A stretch of 64,000 nucleotides of DNA from Gemmatimonadota bacterium (GCA_026387935.1 JAPLKU010000019.1:186001-250000); one strand, 5' to 3'; shown: positions 37,263 through 46,377, numbered from the stretch's first letter. The notes: a model not told the origin generated them from the sequence alone. Program-made: numbers and translations.

Positions 37263-40200
37263 ATGCTCCGCATTTCGTACGCCGTTGCTGTTGCCGCGCT
37301 GTTCTCCGTCCCGACGACCGTCGACGTTACCGTGCACGAAGGCACGTCGATGTCCGTGACCGCGTCTCCCGACGGGCGCACGCTCGCGATTGACCTGCAA
37401 GGCGGCATCTGGACGCTGCCGGCCGCCGGCGGCACGGCGAAACGGGTGACCGACGAATACAACGACGCGCGCGAGCCCGTCTGGTCGCCTGACGGAAAGT
37501 GGATCGCCTTCCAGGGCTATCGCGACGGCGGCTGGGATATCTGGGCCGTGGCGCCGGATGGCACCGGCCTGCACCAGATCACGAGCGGCCCGTACGACGA
37601 CCGCGAGCCGGCCTGGTCGCACGATGGAACGCGCATCGCGTTCTCGTCCGACCGCGGAGACGGCGCCAACTACAACGTGTGGGTTCTGGACCTCGCGTCT
37701 GGCAAAATGACTCAGGTGACGACCGATCCGGGCGACGACTACATGCCCACGTGGGGCCCGGGCGACGCCGAGATCGCCTTCGTGGGGACGCGCGCCGGCG
37801 CACTCGCGATCTATGCAGCCTCGCCGGCCGGCACGAACGAACATCGGGTGGCCGGCGGTGGCCGTGTCGACGCGCCGTCGTGGGGACCGGGCGGGACGAT
37901 CGTCTACAACGTCGCCGCAACAGGATCGAGCCGCCTTGAAGCCGACGGCAAACCACTGACCGGCAGTGAGAACGCCTTCCCGTTCAAGGCCTCATGGGCC
38001 TCGGCGACGGACTTCTATTATGTGTCCGACGGGAAGATCCGCCGGCGGTCGACCACCGGTGGAGAAGCAAAGACCATCGAGTTCTCAGCGACGTTCACCG
38101 TCACGCCGGCGAGCTACGTGAAGCGCCGCCGCGACTTTGATTCACGTGCGCCGCGCAAGGCGCTCGGCGTCGTGCGGCCGATGATTTCACCGAATGGCCG
38201 CTACGTCGCGTTCGCAGCGCTCGGCGACATCTATATGATGAGTGTGGGCGGCAAGCCGACGAAGCTCACGAACGATGCCGCCTTTGACACTGATCCCTCC
38301 TGGTCGCCCGACGGCGCGCAGCTCGCATACGCGTCCGACAAGGGCGGGCCGCTGATGAACATCTGGGTGCACGACGTAAAGGCCGGCACCACACGAAAAA
38401 TCACGGCGCTGACGACGTCGGCACTCGGGCCGAGCTGGTCGCCCGACGGAAAACGGATCGCCTTCCTTGATGTGGACGGCGTCTGGGGCCAGGCGACGCC
38501 GTCGGTGATCGACGTCGCCACGGAAGTGATCACGAAACTGCACGAGCCGATCTTCGCGCCGGGGAACCCGACCTGGTCACCCGACGGAAGCCGGATCGCC
38601 ATGGCGGTGCTTCAGCCGTACTCGAAGCGATTCCGCGAGGGGACGAACCAGATTCTCACCTTCTCGTCCACAGCGGGTACCGCGCAGAGCGCGGACGTGT
38701 GGATGACCCCGGTAAAGCACCTCTCGATTGACTCGCGTGTTGGGGGTGGCCCGGCGTGGTCGCCCGACGGTACGAAGATGGCGGTGATCTACGAAGGGAT
38801 GATGAGCCTCGTCCCTGTCGGCGCCGATGGCACGCCACTCGGTCCGCCGCGGCGGGTAACGAGCGAGATCGCGCATGCGCCGAGCTGGACGGCGGACTCG
38901 AAGCACGTCCTGTACCAAGCCAATGAGAAGTTGCGCCTGCTCGACGTGGAGTCCGGGAAGGCGAGCGATGTCCCACTCGACCTGTCGTTTACGCCGGCGA
39001 TCGCGACCGAACGCGTGGTGGTGCACGCGCCGCAGCTCGTGGATGGCAAGAGCGAGACCCTGCGGAAGGACGTGGACATCATCGTGGTCGGCAACCGAAT
39101 CAAGTCGGTTGGCCCGCACAGCACGGCGAACCACACCGGGGCGAAGGTCGTTGACGCCACCGGCTATACCGTGATGCCGGGTCTCGTGGAGCATCACGCG
39201 CACCTGCAGAAGGATTTTGGCACGGTGAGCGGCCGCGCGTACCTCTCATTCGGCATCACGACGATGCGGAGCCCGGGCGGGTCGCCGTACGAATCGGTGG
39301 AATACAAAGAGGCCGTCGAGGCCGGCGTGCGCCCCGGCCCGCGCATCTTCTCGACGGGCTACCTGATGGAATGGAATCGCGTCTACTACAACATGGCCGT
39401 GGCCGTGTCGTCACCGGCGCATCTCGAACTCGAGATGGAACGGGCGAAGGTGCTTAAGCACGACATGATCAAGAGTTATGTGCGCATGCCCGACCTGATG
39501 CAGAAGCGCATCATCGAGTTTGCGCACGCGGCCGGGATTCCGGTGTCGTCGCACGAGATTTTTCCGTCGTCCCTCTCCGGGATCGACATGACGGAGCACA
39601 CCGGTGCGACGTCACGGCGCGGCTTTTCGCCCAAGCAGGGCCCGCAGCAGGCGACGTATGAGGATGTGATCGAACTCTTCCTTGCGGCGAAGATGCCGAT
39701 TACGCCGACCTTCTCGCTCGGGGGCGCGGGGCTGCGCGAGCTGGCCGCGAAGGACACGTCGCTGCGCACGGATCCGCGGTTTGCGATATACCCGCCCTGG
39801 CTCGTGGCGGCTGTCACCGGTGGTGGTGACGGAGGTGGACGCGGCGGGCGTGGAGGACGTGGAGGACGTGGTGGCGGTGGCGCAGGCGGTGGCGCAGCTC
39901 CTGCGGCCGCGCCCACGGCGCCGGCCAATCCACTCGCCGGACAGGATCCGAGCGGCGGCTACAAGTTCGTGATGCAGCTCCTCAAGCGGGGCGGCACGGT
40001 GCTCGCAGGCACGGACACGCCGCTCGCCGCAAATCTCAATGGCGAACTGCAGACGTTCGTGAACGCCGGAATGTCGCCCTATCAAGCGCTGCATTCAGCA
40101 ACCGTCGACGCGGCACGCGTGCTTGGCGTCGACGCCGGGAGCATTGAGGCCGGCAAGCTCGCCGACCTCGTGATCGTGGACGGCAATCCGCTCGCGGACA

Positions 40201-40283
40201 TTTCGGTCACGACGCGGGTAAAGCAGGTGATGGCAAACGGAAAGGTCTTTAGGCTTGCCGACTTGTTGAAGCAGGACCGCTGA
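37263..40283 (+). CDS. Exported TolB-like propeller fused to amidohydrolase
   Basis: ATG 37263 follows AGGAGAG at a good distance and opens LRISYAVAVAALFSVPTTV. The 1006-residue protein first has two PD40/TolB-like propellers (EPVWSPDGKWIAFQGYRDGG, EPAWSHDGTRIAFSSDRGDG, DPSWSPDGAQLAYASDKGGP and others). From about residue 585 it has a metal-dependent amidohydrolase barrel: MPGLVEHHAHLQ (HxH), VSSHEIFPSS, DMTEHTGATS and VLAGTDTPLAANL (Asp). It ends with SIEAGKLADLVIVDGNPLAD. A Gly/Arg-rich loop of about 20 residues is inserted near 39820-39895. Known relatives include dipeptidase-like and imidazolonepropionase-like enzymes; the substrate is open. Confidence 0.9.
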   Translation: MLRISYAVAVAALFSVPTTVDVTVHEGTSMSVTASPDGRTLAIDLQGGIWTLPAAGGTAKRVTDEYNDAREPVWSPDGKWIAFQGYRDGGWDIWAVAPDGTGLHQITSGPYDDREPAWSHDGTRIAFSSDRGDGANYNVWVLDLASGKMTQVTTDPGDDYMPTWGPGDAEIAFVGTRAGALAIYAASPAGTNEHRVAGGGRVDAPSWGPGGTIVYNVAATGSSRLEADGKPLTGSENAFPFKASWASATDFYYVSDGKIRRRSTTGGEAKTIEFSATFTVTPASYVKRRRDFDSRAPRKALGVVRPMISPNGRYVAFAALGDIYMMSVGGKPTKLTNDAAFDTDPSWSPDGAQLAYASDKGGPLMNIWVHDVKAGTTRKITALTTSALGPSWSPDGKRIAFLDVDGVWGQATPSVIDVATEVITKLHEPIFAPGNPTWSPDGSRIAMAVLQPYSKRFREGTNQILTFSSTAGTAQSADVWMTPVKHLSIDSRVGGGPAWSPDGTKMAVIYEGMMSLVPVGADGTPLGPPRRVTSEIAHAPSWTADSKHVLYQANEKLRLLDVESGKASDVPLDLSFTPAIATERVVVHAPQLVDGKSETLRKDVDIIVVGNRIKSVGPHSTANHTGAKVVDATGYTVMPGLVEHHAHLQKDFGTVSGRAYLSFGITTMRSPGGSPYESVEYKEAVEAGVRPGPRIFSTGYLMEWNRVYYNMAVAVSSPAHLELEMERAKVLKHDMIKSYVRMPDLMQKRIIEFAHAAGIPVSSHEIFPSSLSGIDMTEHTGATSRRGFSPKQGPQQATYEDVIELFLAAKMPITPTFSLGGAGLRELAAKDTSLRTDPRFAIYPPWLVAAVTGGGDGGGRGGRGGRGGRGGGGAGGGAAPAAAPTAPANPLAGQDPSGGYKFVMQLLKRGGTVLAGTDTPLAANLNGELQTFVNAGMSPYQALHSATVDAARVLGVDAGSIEAGKLADLVIVDGNPLADISVTTRVKQVMANGKVFRLADLLKQDR

Positions 40284-40371
40284 CCCGAGGTTCGGTAAGG
40301 GGTTCGTGTTCGAGGATGTGCACGTCAAGGTGTCCAGCTCGCGCGGCCGGATTCGGGACCGGTAGACTGGG

Positions 40372-41003
40372 CTAGGCGGGCGGCGCAGCCGGAGGAGCAA
40401 TCTCCGGTGCAAGCGGTGTGTGCGCCGCCGCCTCATGCTTGGGTGTCATCGGTACCGGGGCAATCGTAGACACCCGCACCATCGTCGCGAACGCACGACT
40501 CACGTCGGGATCCACTTCGGTGCCAGCGCGCCCCTCGATGTCGTGCAGCAGGCTGGCCACGCCGAAGGCGCGCACTTCGGTGCGCGAGCACCCGATTCCC
40601 TCCGCCAAGCCCATCGCGAGCACCGAGACATTGCAGGCGTGCGTCATGGTGTACTCGTCGAAATCCTTCATCAGGACGAGCGGAAGCAACATCTGCTGGT
40701 TGGACCGCATCGCGATCGCATCCTGAGCAGCGGCGTCAGCTGGAGACTCGGCGGCCGTCACATCGGCGCCTTCTTCATCGGCGTCATAGAAGTCTTCATC
40801 GAGCGCGAGTCCATCGTACGTGAGGCGATGTCGAACTCTTCCTCGGTGACCCTGAGCGCATCGTGATCGTGCATCGTCGGATGGGCATACCGCCGATGCA
40901 TCACCACAGAGAATGCTTTCAGCCATGCCAGACGGTCCACCGGCAGGCGCTCGGTAATCGAGGTGGTTACACGTTTATGTGCGGAGGTAGGGCGCGGTTC
41001 CAC
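40372..41003 (-). pseudogene. Broken HD-GYP domain gene (frameshift plus internal deletion)
   Basis: From 41003 one minus frame reads VDRLAWLKAFSVVMHRRYAH and DALRVTEEEFDIAS. Coding then continues in another frame from about 40810: LALDEDFYDADEEGADVTAA, MKDFDEYTMTHACNVSVLAM, VRAFGVASLLHDIE. Directly after LLHDI, where HD-GYP proteins continue G-K-IP...GYP, the text jumps to GRAGTEVDPDVSRAFATMV, the usual C-terminal end of the family. The cyclic-di-GMP phosphodiesterase core between is gone. So the gene has one frameshift and lost roughly 100 residues. No activity is expected. Confidence 0.7.
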
Positions 41004-41019
41004 ACCTCAAAAATGCCTC

Positions 41020-41406
41020 TTACGGCACGTAGGCGATACAGTCGATCTCCACCCGGAGACCTTCGCCCGGGAGCCCGGCAGCCTGGATCGTGGTACGGGC
41101 CGGGCGGTGATCGCCGAACATGCGGGAATAGACCGCATTCATCTGCGGAAACTCCTTCATGTCGAGAAGGAACACGCCGCAGCGGAGCACGTGCTGGAGA
41201 TCCGTGCCCGCAGCCTTCAGGATGGCCTCGACATTCTTGAGGCACTGCTCAGTCTGCACGCCGGGGTCGGCGCTCAGAATCTTGCCGGTCGCGGGGTCGG
41301 TCGAGCCCTGGCCGGAGACAAAAACGAGGCGTTCGAACCCCATGCCGGGCGAGTACGGGCCGACCGGCTTGGGAAGGTTCTCAGCGTGAATTGGGCGGTG
41401 TGTCAT
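41020..41406 (-). CDS. RidA/YjgF-family enamine/imine deaminase
   Basis: ATG 41406 gives a 128-residue protein of normal family length. IHAENLPKPVGPYSPGM is the N-terminal signature. LVFVSGQGSTDPATG and VEAILKAAGTDLQHVLRCGV follow. FGDHRPARTTIQAAGLPGEG carries the conserved Arg in ARTTI that binds the carboxylate. It ends LRVEIDCIAYVP. RidA hydrolyses reactive 2-aminoacrylate-type enamines in the cytosol. Longer upstream in-frame starts have no family similarity. Divergent from the DoxX gene. Confidence 0.93.
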   Translation of the reverse strand: MTHRPIHAENLPKPVGPYSPGMGFERLVFVSGQGSTDPATGKILSADPGVQTEQCLKNVEAILKAAGTDLQHVLRCGVFLLDMKEFPQMNAVYSRMFGDHRPARTTIQAAGLPGEGLRVEIDCIAYVP

Positions 41407-41624
41407 TGGTATCGCGAGGTAAATGTTGCGGTACCGAGCAAACGGCCACCCGCAGAGCAGCCGCGCCGTACCAGAGTCCGTGAGTATGCCGTTTGGCGTG
41501 GGGGCCACGCAAGCGGTACATCACATCGCGCGGGAGAAATGGTGGCAGCGTTCGCGCACGCCCATACCTTAGTACACGCAACGCGCGCAAAGCGGCTGTG
41601 TTCACACCCTCCACCGGAAAGACG

Positions 41625-42044
41625 ATGACGAGCAAATTCGGCGCGACGGCGAAGTGGCAGTCCTGGACGCCATACCTGCTGAGCGCGCTCCGCATCATCA
41701 CGGCGTTCTGCTTCATGCAGCACGGCATGATGAAGCTGTTTGCGTTCCCCAAGGGGATGGGTCCGGAGAACAGCACCGCGGTGATGTGGACGCAGATCTG
41801 GTTCGCGGGCGTGTTCGAGGCGTTCGGCGGTGGGTTGATGTTGCTCGGACTCTTCACGCGGCCAGTGGCGTTTCTGCTCTCCGGTGAGATGGCGGTCACC
41901 TATTTCCAGTTCCACGCGTCGCGCGGCTTCTGGCCCGCCATGAACGGCGGCGAAGTGGCCGTGCTCTTCTGCTTCATCTGGCTGTTCATCTCGGCGGCCG
42001 GCGGCGGACCGCTCAGTGTTGACGCCATGCTGAAGAAGAAGTGA
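41625..42044 (+). CDS. DoxX-family membrane protein
   Basis: A 139-residue protein with four hydrophobic helices. YLLSALRIITAFCFMQHGMM with KLFAFPKG is the DoxX start (R-x-x-G-hhF--HG--K-F). MWTQIWFAGVFEAFGGGLML, FTRPVAFLLSGEMAVTYF and GEVAVLFCFIWLFISAAGGG follow. GGAAAG lies five bases before the ATG. DoxX members are linked to respiratory or redox functions and to membrane stress. The next gene, a cytochrome c, begins at the base after this stop codon. Confidence 0.9.
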   Translation: MTSKFGATAKWQSWTPYLLSALRIITAFCFMQHGMMKLFAFPKGMGPENSTAVMWTQIWFAGVFEAFGGGLMLLGLFTRPVAFLLSGEMAVTYFQFHASRGFWPAMNGGEVAVLFCFIWLFISAAGGGPLSVDAMLKKK

Positions 42045-42818
42045 GTGCCTGACCGTCGGTCACGCCGCGCCGCTGCGCTGAAGTCGGCGCCGTCTCGCGG
42101 GACGGTGATCGCCGTCCTCATCGCGCTGCAGGTGCACATCATGGTCGTGGCGTGGATCACGATCAAGCCACGCGACATGACGAAGGCTCCACCGAACGTC
42201 ACGGGGTTTGCCGGGGCTACGAAGTCGGCCGCTGTCGGCGGCCTTCCGATGACAACCCAGCGCGTACTGCACCGCTTCGCCGTGCGCGACGACCCCGAGG
42301 GGAACCCGATTCCGCGCGCGCGTGTGCGCAGCGTGCTCGACGCACAGGAAGCGACAACGGACGATCACGGCATTGCGCTGCTCTCCGTGCGGCCGGTCGC
42401 GAAACTCCTGGTGCAAGTGGAGCGGCCGGGATTCGCCATGCACGCCGCGCAGCTTGAGAACTCGCATGTTGGCGCTGAGCGTCGGCACACAATCCTGCTC
42501 AAGCGGGCCGACGTGCCGTACTCCATCATTGACACGATCTTCATGATTCGCTGCAATCACTGCCACGGGAACGAATCGGCGAGCGGTGGCGTGAATCTCT
42601 CCACCTACGAGCGCGCGGTGCGCAGCCGGTTCGGCGCGCTCCCGATCATCAGGCCCGGAACGCCGGACTCGAGCCTGTTGATTCATGCCCTGAACGACAC
42701 CGTGGCGAACCCGGGTGCATTGAAAGCACACGTGAAAGCAGTGGGGCGGTTTCCGGAGTTCGAGATCGAGACGCTCGCCGAGTGGATTCGGGAGGGCGCG
42801 AAGAAAGTCGTGCCGTAA
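42045..42818 (+). CDS. Membrane-anchored c-type cytochrome with one haem site
   Basis: A GTG directly after the DoxX stop (TGAGTG) opens a 257-residue protein. One N-terminal helix (VIAVLIALQVHIMVVAWITI) anchors it. RVRSVLDAQEATTDDHGIAL to LVQVERPGFAMHAAQL is a carboxypeptidase-regulatory/Ig-like domain. FMIRCNHCHGNESASGGVNL contains the haem-attachment CNHCH. LPIIRPGTPDSSLLIHALND and FPEFEIETLAEWIREGAKKV complete a planctomycete-type cytochrome c fold, where a Met sixth ligand is not obvious. Likely coexpressed with DoxX; it could pass electrons in the periplasm. Confidence 0.82.
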   Translation: MPDRRSRRAAALKSAPSRGTVIAVLIALQVHIMVVAWITIKPRDMTKAPPNVTGFAGATKSAAVGGLPMTTQRVLHRFAVRDDPEGNPIPRARVRSVLDAQEATTDDHGIALLSVRPVAKLLVQVERPGFAMHAAQLENSHVGAERRHTILLKRADVPYSIIDTIFMIRCNHCHGNESASGGVNLSTYERAVRSRFGALPIIRPGTPDSSLLIHALNDTVANPGALKAHVKAVGRFPEFEIETLAEWIREGAKKVVP

Positions 42819-42868
42819 GGACAGTGCCGCTGCGGTGCGTGCCGTTCCTTCACGAGTCCCGCGCACTG

Positions 42869-42920
42869 AGCCTCCGGTTCATCCGGCGTCTGTCCGCACC
42901 CGCGCTAGCGCCGAGACCCC
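42869..42920 (+). repeat. Intergenic repeat element, copy C (right end only)
   Basis: CGGTTCATCCGGCGTCTGTC then CGCACCCGCGCTAGCGCCGA and GACCCC (ending 42920) matches the right end of copies A, B and D. It lies between convergent cytochrome c and SET-domain genes. The internal hairpin and left end are not present. Confidence 0.65.
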
Positions 42921-42932
42921 AGCAGTACGGCT

Positions 42933-43394
42933 CTACCGTTTTGGCTTGAGAATCGTCCCGCGGCACTTCTTCGCACCGCAGTGGCACGGGTACTCGCGCT
43001 TCGCCGCAGGAGTGTGCCGAGTGGTCAGCGCATACGCGTAGTCGTACGCGAGCTCTTCGCCCGGCTCGATACGCCGAATCGTATCAATCCAGATGCGGCC
43101 ATCCTCGACCACCGCATCGCAGTTCGGATCGCAAGAATGGTTGATCCACTTTGCGATGAAGTTGTCTACGCCGGCATCAATCACCACATCGTCATCGATT
43201 GCAAACAAGAACGTGTGGTGCCGCTTGCCGTCATTCTCCGGATAGCGAGCATCCGCCTCGGCCGGCGTCAGCCGCTCGCCGCCGTACTCGCACAGCCGCA
43301 CACCGGCGGCGAGGACGCGCGTCGCAAAGGCGCCACGCCCCTGCATGGGCGAGCCGCGAATCTCGAAGGGGCGCGTGGTTTTCTTCGGGGGCAC
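42933..43394 (-). CDS. SET-domain protein-lysine methyltransferase
   Basis: A 153-residue cytosolic protein with a compact SET domain. RGSPMQGRGAFATRVLAAGV binds S-adenosylmethionine. INHSCDPNCDA is the hallmark NHSCxPN pseudoknot motif, and EPGEELAYDYAYA supplies the catalytic Tyr region. YPCHCGAKKCRGTIL is a post-SET Cys cluster (CxCxxxxC) that with the Cys of NHSC could bind zinc. Bacterial SET proteins of this size methylate lysines of unknown targets; a chromatin-like protein is possible. It has its own promoter region after a hairpin. Confidence 0.9.
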   Translation of the reverse strand: MPPKKTTRPFEIRGSPMQGRGAFATRVLAAGVRLCEYGGERLTPAEADARYPENDGKRHHTFLFAIDDDVVIDAGVDNFIAKWINHSCDPNCDAVVEDGRIWIDTIRRIEPGEELAYDYAYALTTRHTPAAKREYPCHCGAKKCRGTILKPKR

Positions 43395-43418
43395 GACCTG
43401 AAGGTATTAAACAGTTCC

Positions 43419-43453
43419 GGCGCCGGAAGGAGCGATTCGCTCCCGCCGGCGCC
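43419..43453 (-). terminator. Hairpin between the LVIVD gene and the SET gene
   Basis: GGCGCCGGAAGGAGCG (43419-43434) pairs with CGCTCCCGCCGGCGCC (43438-43453) with two mismatches and a three-base loop. It follows the LVIVD gene's stop and precedes the SET gene on the same strand; no T-tract. Confidence 0.6.
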
Positions 43454-43481
43454 GGCCCTACCGTCTACTCCCTACCGACTG

Positions 43482-45506
43482 CTACGGAACAATCACGTTC
43501 TGGAGGCCGGTGACCGCATCCTTCAACAGGTTGACCTTGTTCGGGTCGCACGAGTTGCGGGCATCGCCCTGCAGCGCGGTTGCGAGCGTCGAGAGCGCCG
43601 TCGTGCGCGTCTGGCCCGACGAACCCTCAGCCGCCGCGAGCGACTGGCGGACCGCCGCGATGCGCGGAGCCGACAGACACTTGTTGCGTTCGAGCTGGTC
43701 CACATACGATTTGGCCAGCGGGAAGCTGTTCGGCCAATCGATCTTCGGCTGGCCCTGCGCGTTGAGGTAGGTCCAACGCACCGTCTTCGCCGCATCAATC
43801 TCGTTCTGCGAGATGAACTCGCTCGGGATCAACTCGGCCACATCGAGGCCGCGGGCGATTTCCGAGCTCACGATCGAGCCGTTGTACCAGTACACCGACC
43901 ACGAGCCGCCCATCGTGAAGCGAGTCGAGTCTACCGGACCACGGTCGAAGAAGGCGATTTCCTTCGGGTTCTTGGAATCCGTCCAGTCGAACACCGAGAT
44001 ACCGCCCTGGTACCAGGCCTGCACCATGACGTCGCGTCCCGGAATCGGGATGAGCGAGCCATTGTGCGCGACGCAGTTTTCCTTGTCCGTCTGTGCGGCG
44101 GGCAGCTTGTAGTAGCCCTGGAAGACGAGCTTCTTGTTCACGATGTTGAAGATCGCGTCCGAGCCCCATTCCTTCTTGTCGGTGTCGCGGCACTTCGGTG
44201 CGCCACCGCCGCCCCATTCGTCGGAGAAGAGGAGCTTCGTGCCGTCGTTGTTGAACGTGGCCGAATGCCAGTAGGCGAAGTTCGAGTCGGCGACAGCGTC
44301 GATACGCGTGGGGCGCAGCGGGTCGCTGATGTCGAGGAGGATGCCATGGCCTTCGCAGGCGCCACCGGCGAGACCGCGCGCCGGATAGACCGTGATGTCG
44401 TGGCACTGACGGCTCGCGGAAATGGGATCCACGCCCGGCTTCGGAGCGGCTGCACCCGGCCCGGCGCCAAACATTTTGGCGACGATGCCGGGGAGCGCGG
44501 CGCGCAACGCCGCCGAATCTGCCGTGGAAATCGTCGCGGCGCCATGCGACTTGGCGATGCTGTCGAGGATCGGCTTCGTGAACTGCGGCGGTGCGACCAT
44601 CACCTGGCCCTGGAACTCAATGACAAAATCACCACGAGCGCGGGCGGCGTCCGCCTGCTTCTTGGCGCTTTCCTTGTCGAATTCGGATTCGCCGTGCGAC
44701 GCCGGGGCCTTGAGGCCGGTGAAGATGTCGGCGCGGTTGGCGACGGCAGCCGCAGCGGGATTCGCGAGCGGGACCTTGATGATCTCGATGCGCATCAGCG
44801 ACGAATTCTGGTTCTTGTCCGGCGTGGCGCTCACACAGCCAGGCATTTCGTTCGGCGAACGGACGGCCGACGAACCGCTGACATAGATGTAGACGTTGTC
44901 CTTGTCCTTCGGGTCTTCGAGCACGGTGTGCGTATGCGAGCCACGGCAGGTCTGGACGTTGGCGAGGAGCTTCGGGTTCTTGATGTCCGAGATATCGAAC
45001 ACGCGAACACCGCGCATGCGCTCCTTGCTGACCGTGTCCGGCACGCCGCCGGGCTTGCAGTCCACGCGGCCGTTATTCGCTTCGGCCGACATGAACATCA
45101 AATTCTTGTACACCGAAATGTCATTCTGCGACGCCGGGCAGGTGTACGCCGTCACCATCACTGGCGCGTTCGGATTCGAGATGTCCCAAATCACCGGGCC
45201 ATTGTAGTTGCCCTGAATCGCGTACTTGCCCGTGAAGGCGATGTCCGAGTTCGTGATGCCGAGGAATCCCGGCGGCGACACGGCCTTGGCGTTGATCTTG
45301 AGATTCGAGACTGCCTCACCGGCGTTCATGAGACCGCCCTTGAGACCGACGCGCGGATCGGCCTTCGCGGCGGGCTTTGGCAGTCCGCTTGGCACGGGCG
45401 CGCCGGCGCATGCGGCGACGCCAATCAACGCTGCGGCGAGCGACAATCGCATCGCCTGGTGGCGCAGGCCCTCTGTAAACACGGCTGCGTGATGCTCACG
45501 TGGCAT
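43482..45506 (-). CDS. LVIVD-repeat beta-propeller lipoprotein
   Basis: ATG 45506 has AGGAG about eight bases upstream. A lipoprotein signal, MRLSLAAALIGVAACAGAPV (lipobox VAAC), starts at internal residue 19, so the N-region is long. The 674-residue protein carries repeats of GPVIWDISNPNAPVMVTAYT type, GVRVFDISDIKNPKLLANVQ, HGILLDISDPLRPTRIDAVA and GGISVFDWTDSKNPKEIAFF, all close to the LVIVD/DISNP motif. Cys residues in CRGSHTHTV and CEGHG are notable. Such propellers are periplasmic or outer-membrane binding proteins. The DUF305 gene upstream is probably the first gene of its operon. Confidence 0.85.
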   Translation of the reverse strand: MPREHHAAVFTEGLRHQAMRLSLAAALIGVAACAGAPVPSGLPKPAAKADPRVGLKGGLMNAGEAVSNLKINAKAVSPPGFLGITNSDIAFTGKYAIQGNYNGPVIWDISNPNAPVMVTAYTCPASQNDISVYKNLMFMSAEANNGRVDCKPGGVPDTVSKERMRGVRVFDISDIKNPKLLANVQTCRGSHTHTVLEDPKDKDNVYIYVSGSSAVRSPNEMPGCVSATPDKNQNSSLMRIEIIKVPLANPAAAAVANRADIFTGLKAPASHGESEFDKESAKKQADAARARGDFVIEFQGQVMVAPPQFTKPILDSIAKSHGAATISTADSAALRAALPGIVAKMFGAGPGAAAPKPGVDPISASRQCHDITVYPARGLAGGACEGHGILLDISDPLRPTRIDAVADSNFAYWHSATFNNDGTKLLFSDEWGGGGAPKCRDTDKKEWGSDAIFNIVNKKLVFQGYYKLPAAQTDKENCVAHNGSLIPIPGRDVMVQAWYQGGISVFDWTDSKNPKEIAFFDRGPVDSTRFTMGGSWSVYWYNGSIVSSEIARGLDVAELIPSEFISQNEIDAAKTVRWTYLNAQGQPKIDWPNSFPLAKSYVDQLERNKCLSAPRIAAVRQSLAAAEGSSGQTRTTALSTLATALQGDARNSCDPNKVNLLKDAVTGLQNVIVP

Positions 45507-45586
45507 GGACGACTCCTCTGTGGTGACGAACTGGAAAGGGGGGACGGCGGTAGTACCCTGCGAAGTACGACTTCAAAAACGATGAA

Positions 45587-46258
45587 CTACGGCGCGCGAA
45601 CCGGACCGCCGATTTCGAGCACCATCTGCGCCATGCGAACGATTTCAGTGGACTGATCCACCTGCACATCGTTGGCGAACTTGAAGATTGTTTCATCCTG
45701 ACCAGCGCCGGTGGATGCAAAAAGTGTCTCGACCATGCCCACGGCGCCGCGGTGATGCTGAATCATGTAGGTGAGGAAATGGCGATCGAACTCGACGCCG
45801 CGCGCGGACTCGAGCTTGGCCATCTGGTCGTCGGTGAGCATGCCCGGCATCGTCATGACATGCGCCATGCCGTTCATCATCATCGTCATGCCCTTCGGAT
45901 TCGGCGCGGGCACCGGCTGGCGACGGTCCTCGAGCCAGCGCGACATAATGGCGATTTCATCTGTCTGCGCATTGATGATGCGTTCCGTGAGGCGAATCAC
46001 GGACGCACTCGCGCCATGCGTCGGCGCCCACTTGGCCATGACGATGGCCTGCGCGTGGTGGGCAATCATGCCCGTCATGAAGTCGATATCGGCGCGAGTG
46101 TAGGCGTAGCGAACGCTGTCGCGCTTGGCCTGAGCCATGCTGCCGGCCAGGCCAGTCAGGGGCCCGGGATTCCGGGCGCATGCCGCGACGGCGAGTGCCG
46201 TCGCGAGCGCCGTCGCGAGCGCCGCGATTGTCCGTGGAATGGCAATCCTCATCACCAT
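45587..46258 (-). CDS. DUF305-domain (CopM-like) lipoprotein
   Basis: The ATG at 46258 or the one at 46252 opens the signal RIAIPRTIAALATALATALA ending VAAC, a lipobox. The mature part is a DUF305 four-helix domain: YTRADIDFMTGMIAHHAQAI with the HH pair, MAKWAPTHGASASVIRLTER, then MMMNGMAHVMTMPGM and FLTYMIQHHRGAVGMVE. The HxHxxA and M-rich segments resemble copper-binding CopM-type DUF305 proteins. Stop codon TAG at 45587-45589. It lies 80 bases upstream of the LVIVD lipoprotein gene on the same strand, so they likely form an operon. Confidence 0.87.
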   Translation of the reverse strand: MVMRIAIPRTIAALATALATALAVAACARNPGPLTGLAGSMAQAKRDSVRYAYTRADIDFMTGMIAHHAQAIVMAKWAPTHGASASVIRLTERIINAQTDEIAIMSRWLEDRRQPVPAPNPKGMTMMMNGMAHVMTMPGMLTDDQMAKLESARGVEFDRHFLTYMIQHHRGAVGMVETLFASTGAGQDETIFKFANDVQVDQSTEIVRMAQMVLEIGGPVRAP

Positions 46259-46377
46259 GGATTCTACCACAAACAGAGGCGCGGGGGCATTGAGGCGGGG
46301 AACGAACTACCGGGCGGAGCTGGGGTAACTTTCAGGAACATCGGGGCGGCACAGACATCGGAAACCAAGGCATGCGC

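Noticed and set aside
42981-45656. An 891-codon open frame on the plus strand.
   Set aside because: It runs opposite the SET, LVIVD and DUF305 coding sequences, has low-complexity Arg/Val/Ala composition and no domain; a GC-rich shadow.
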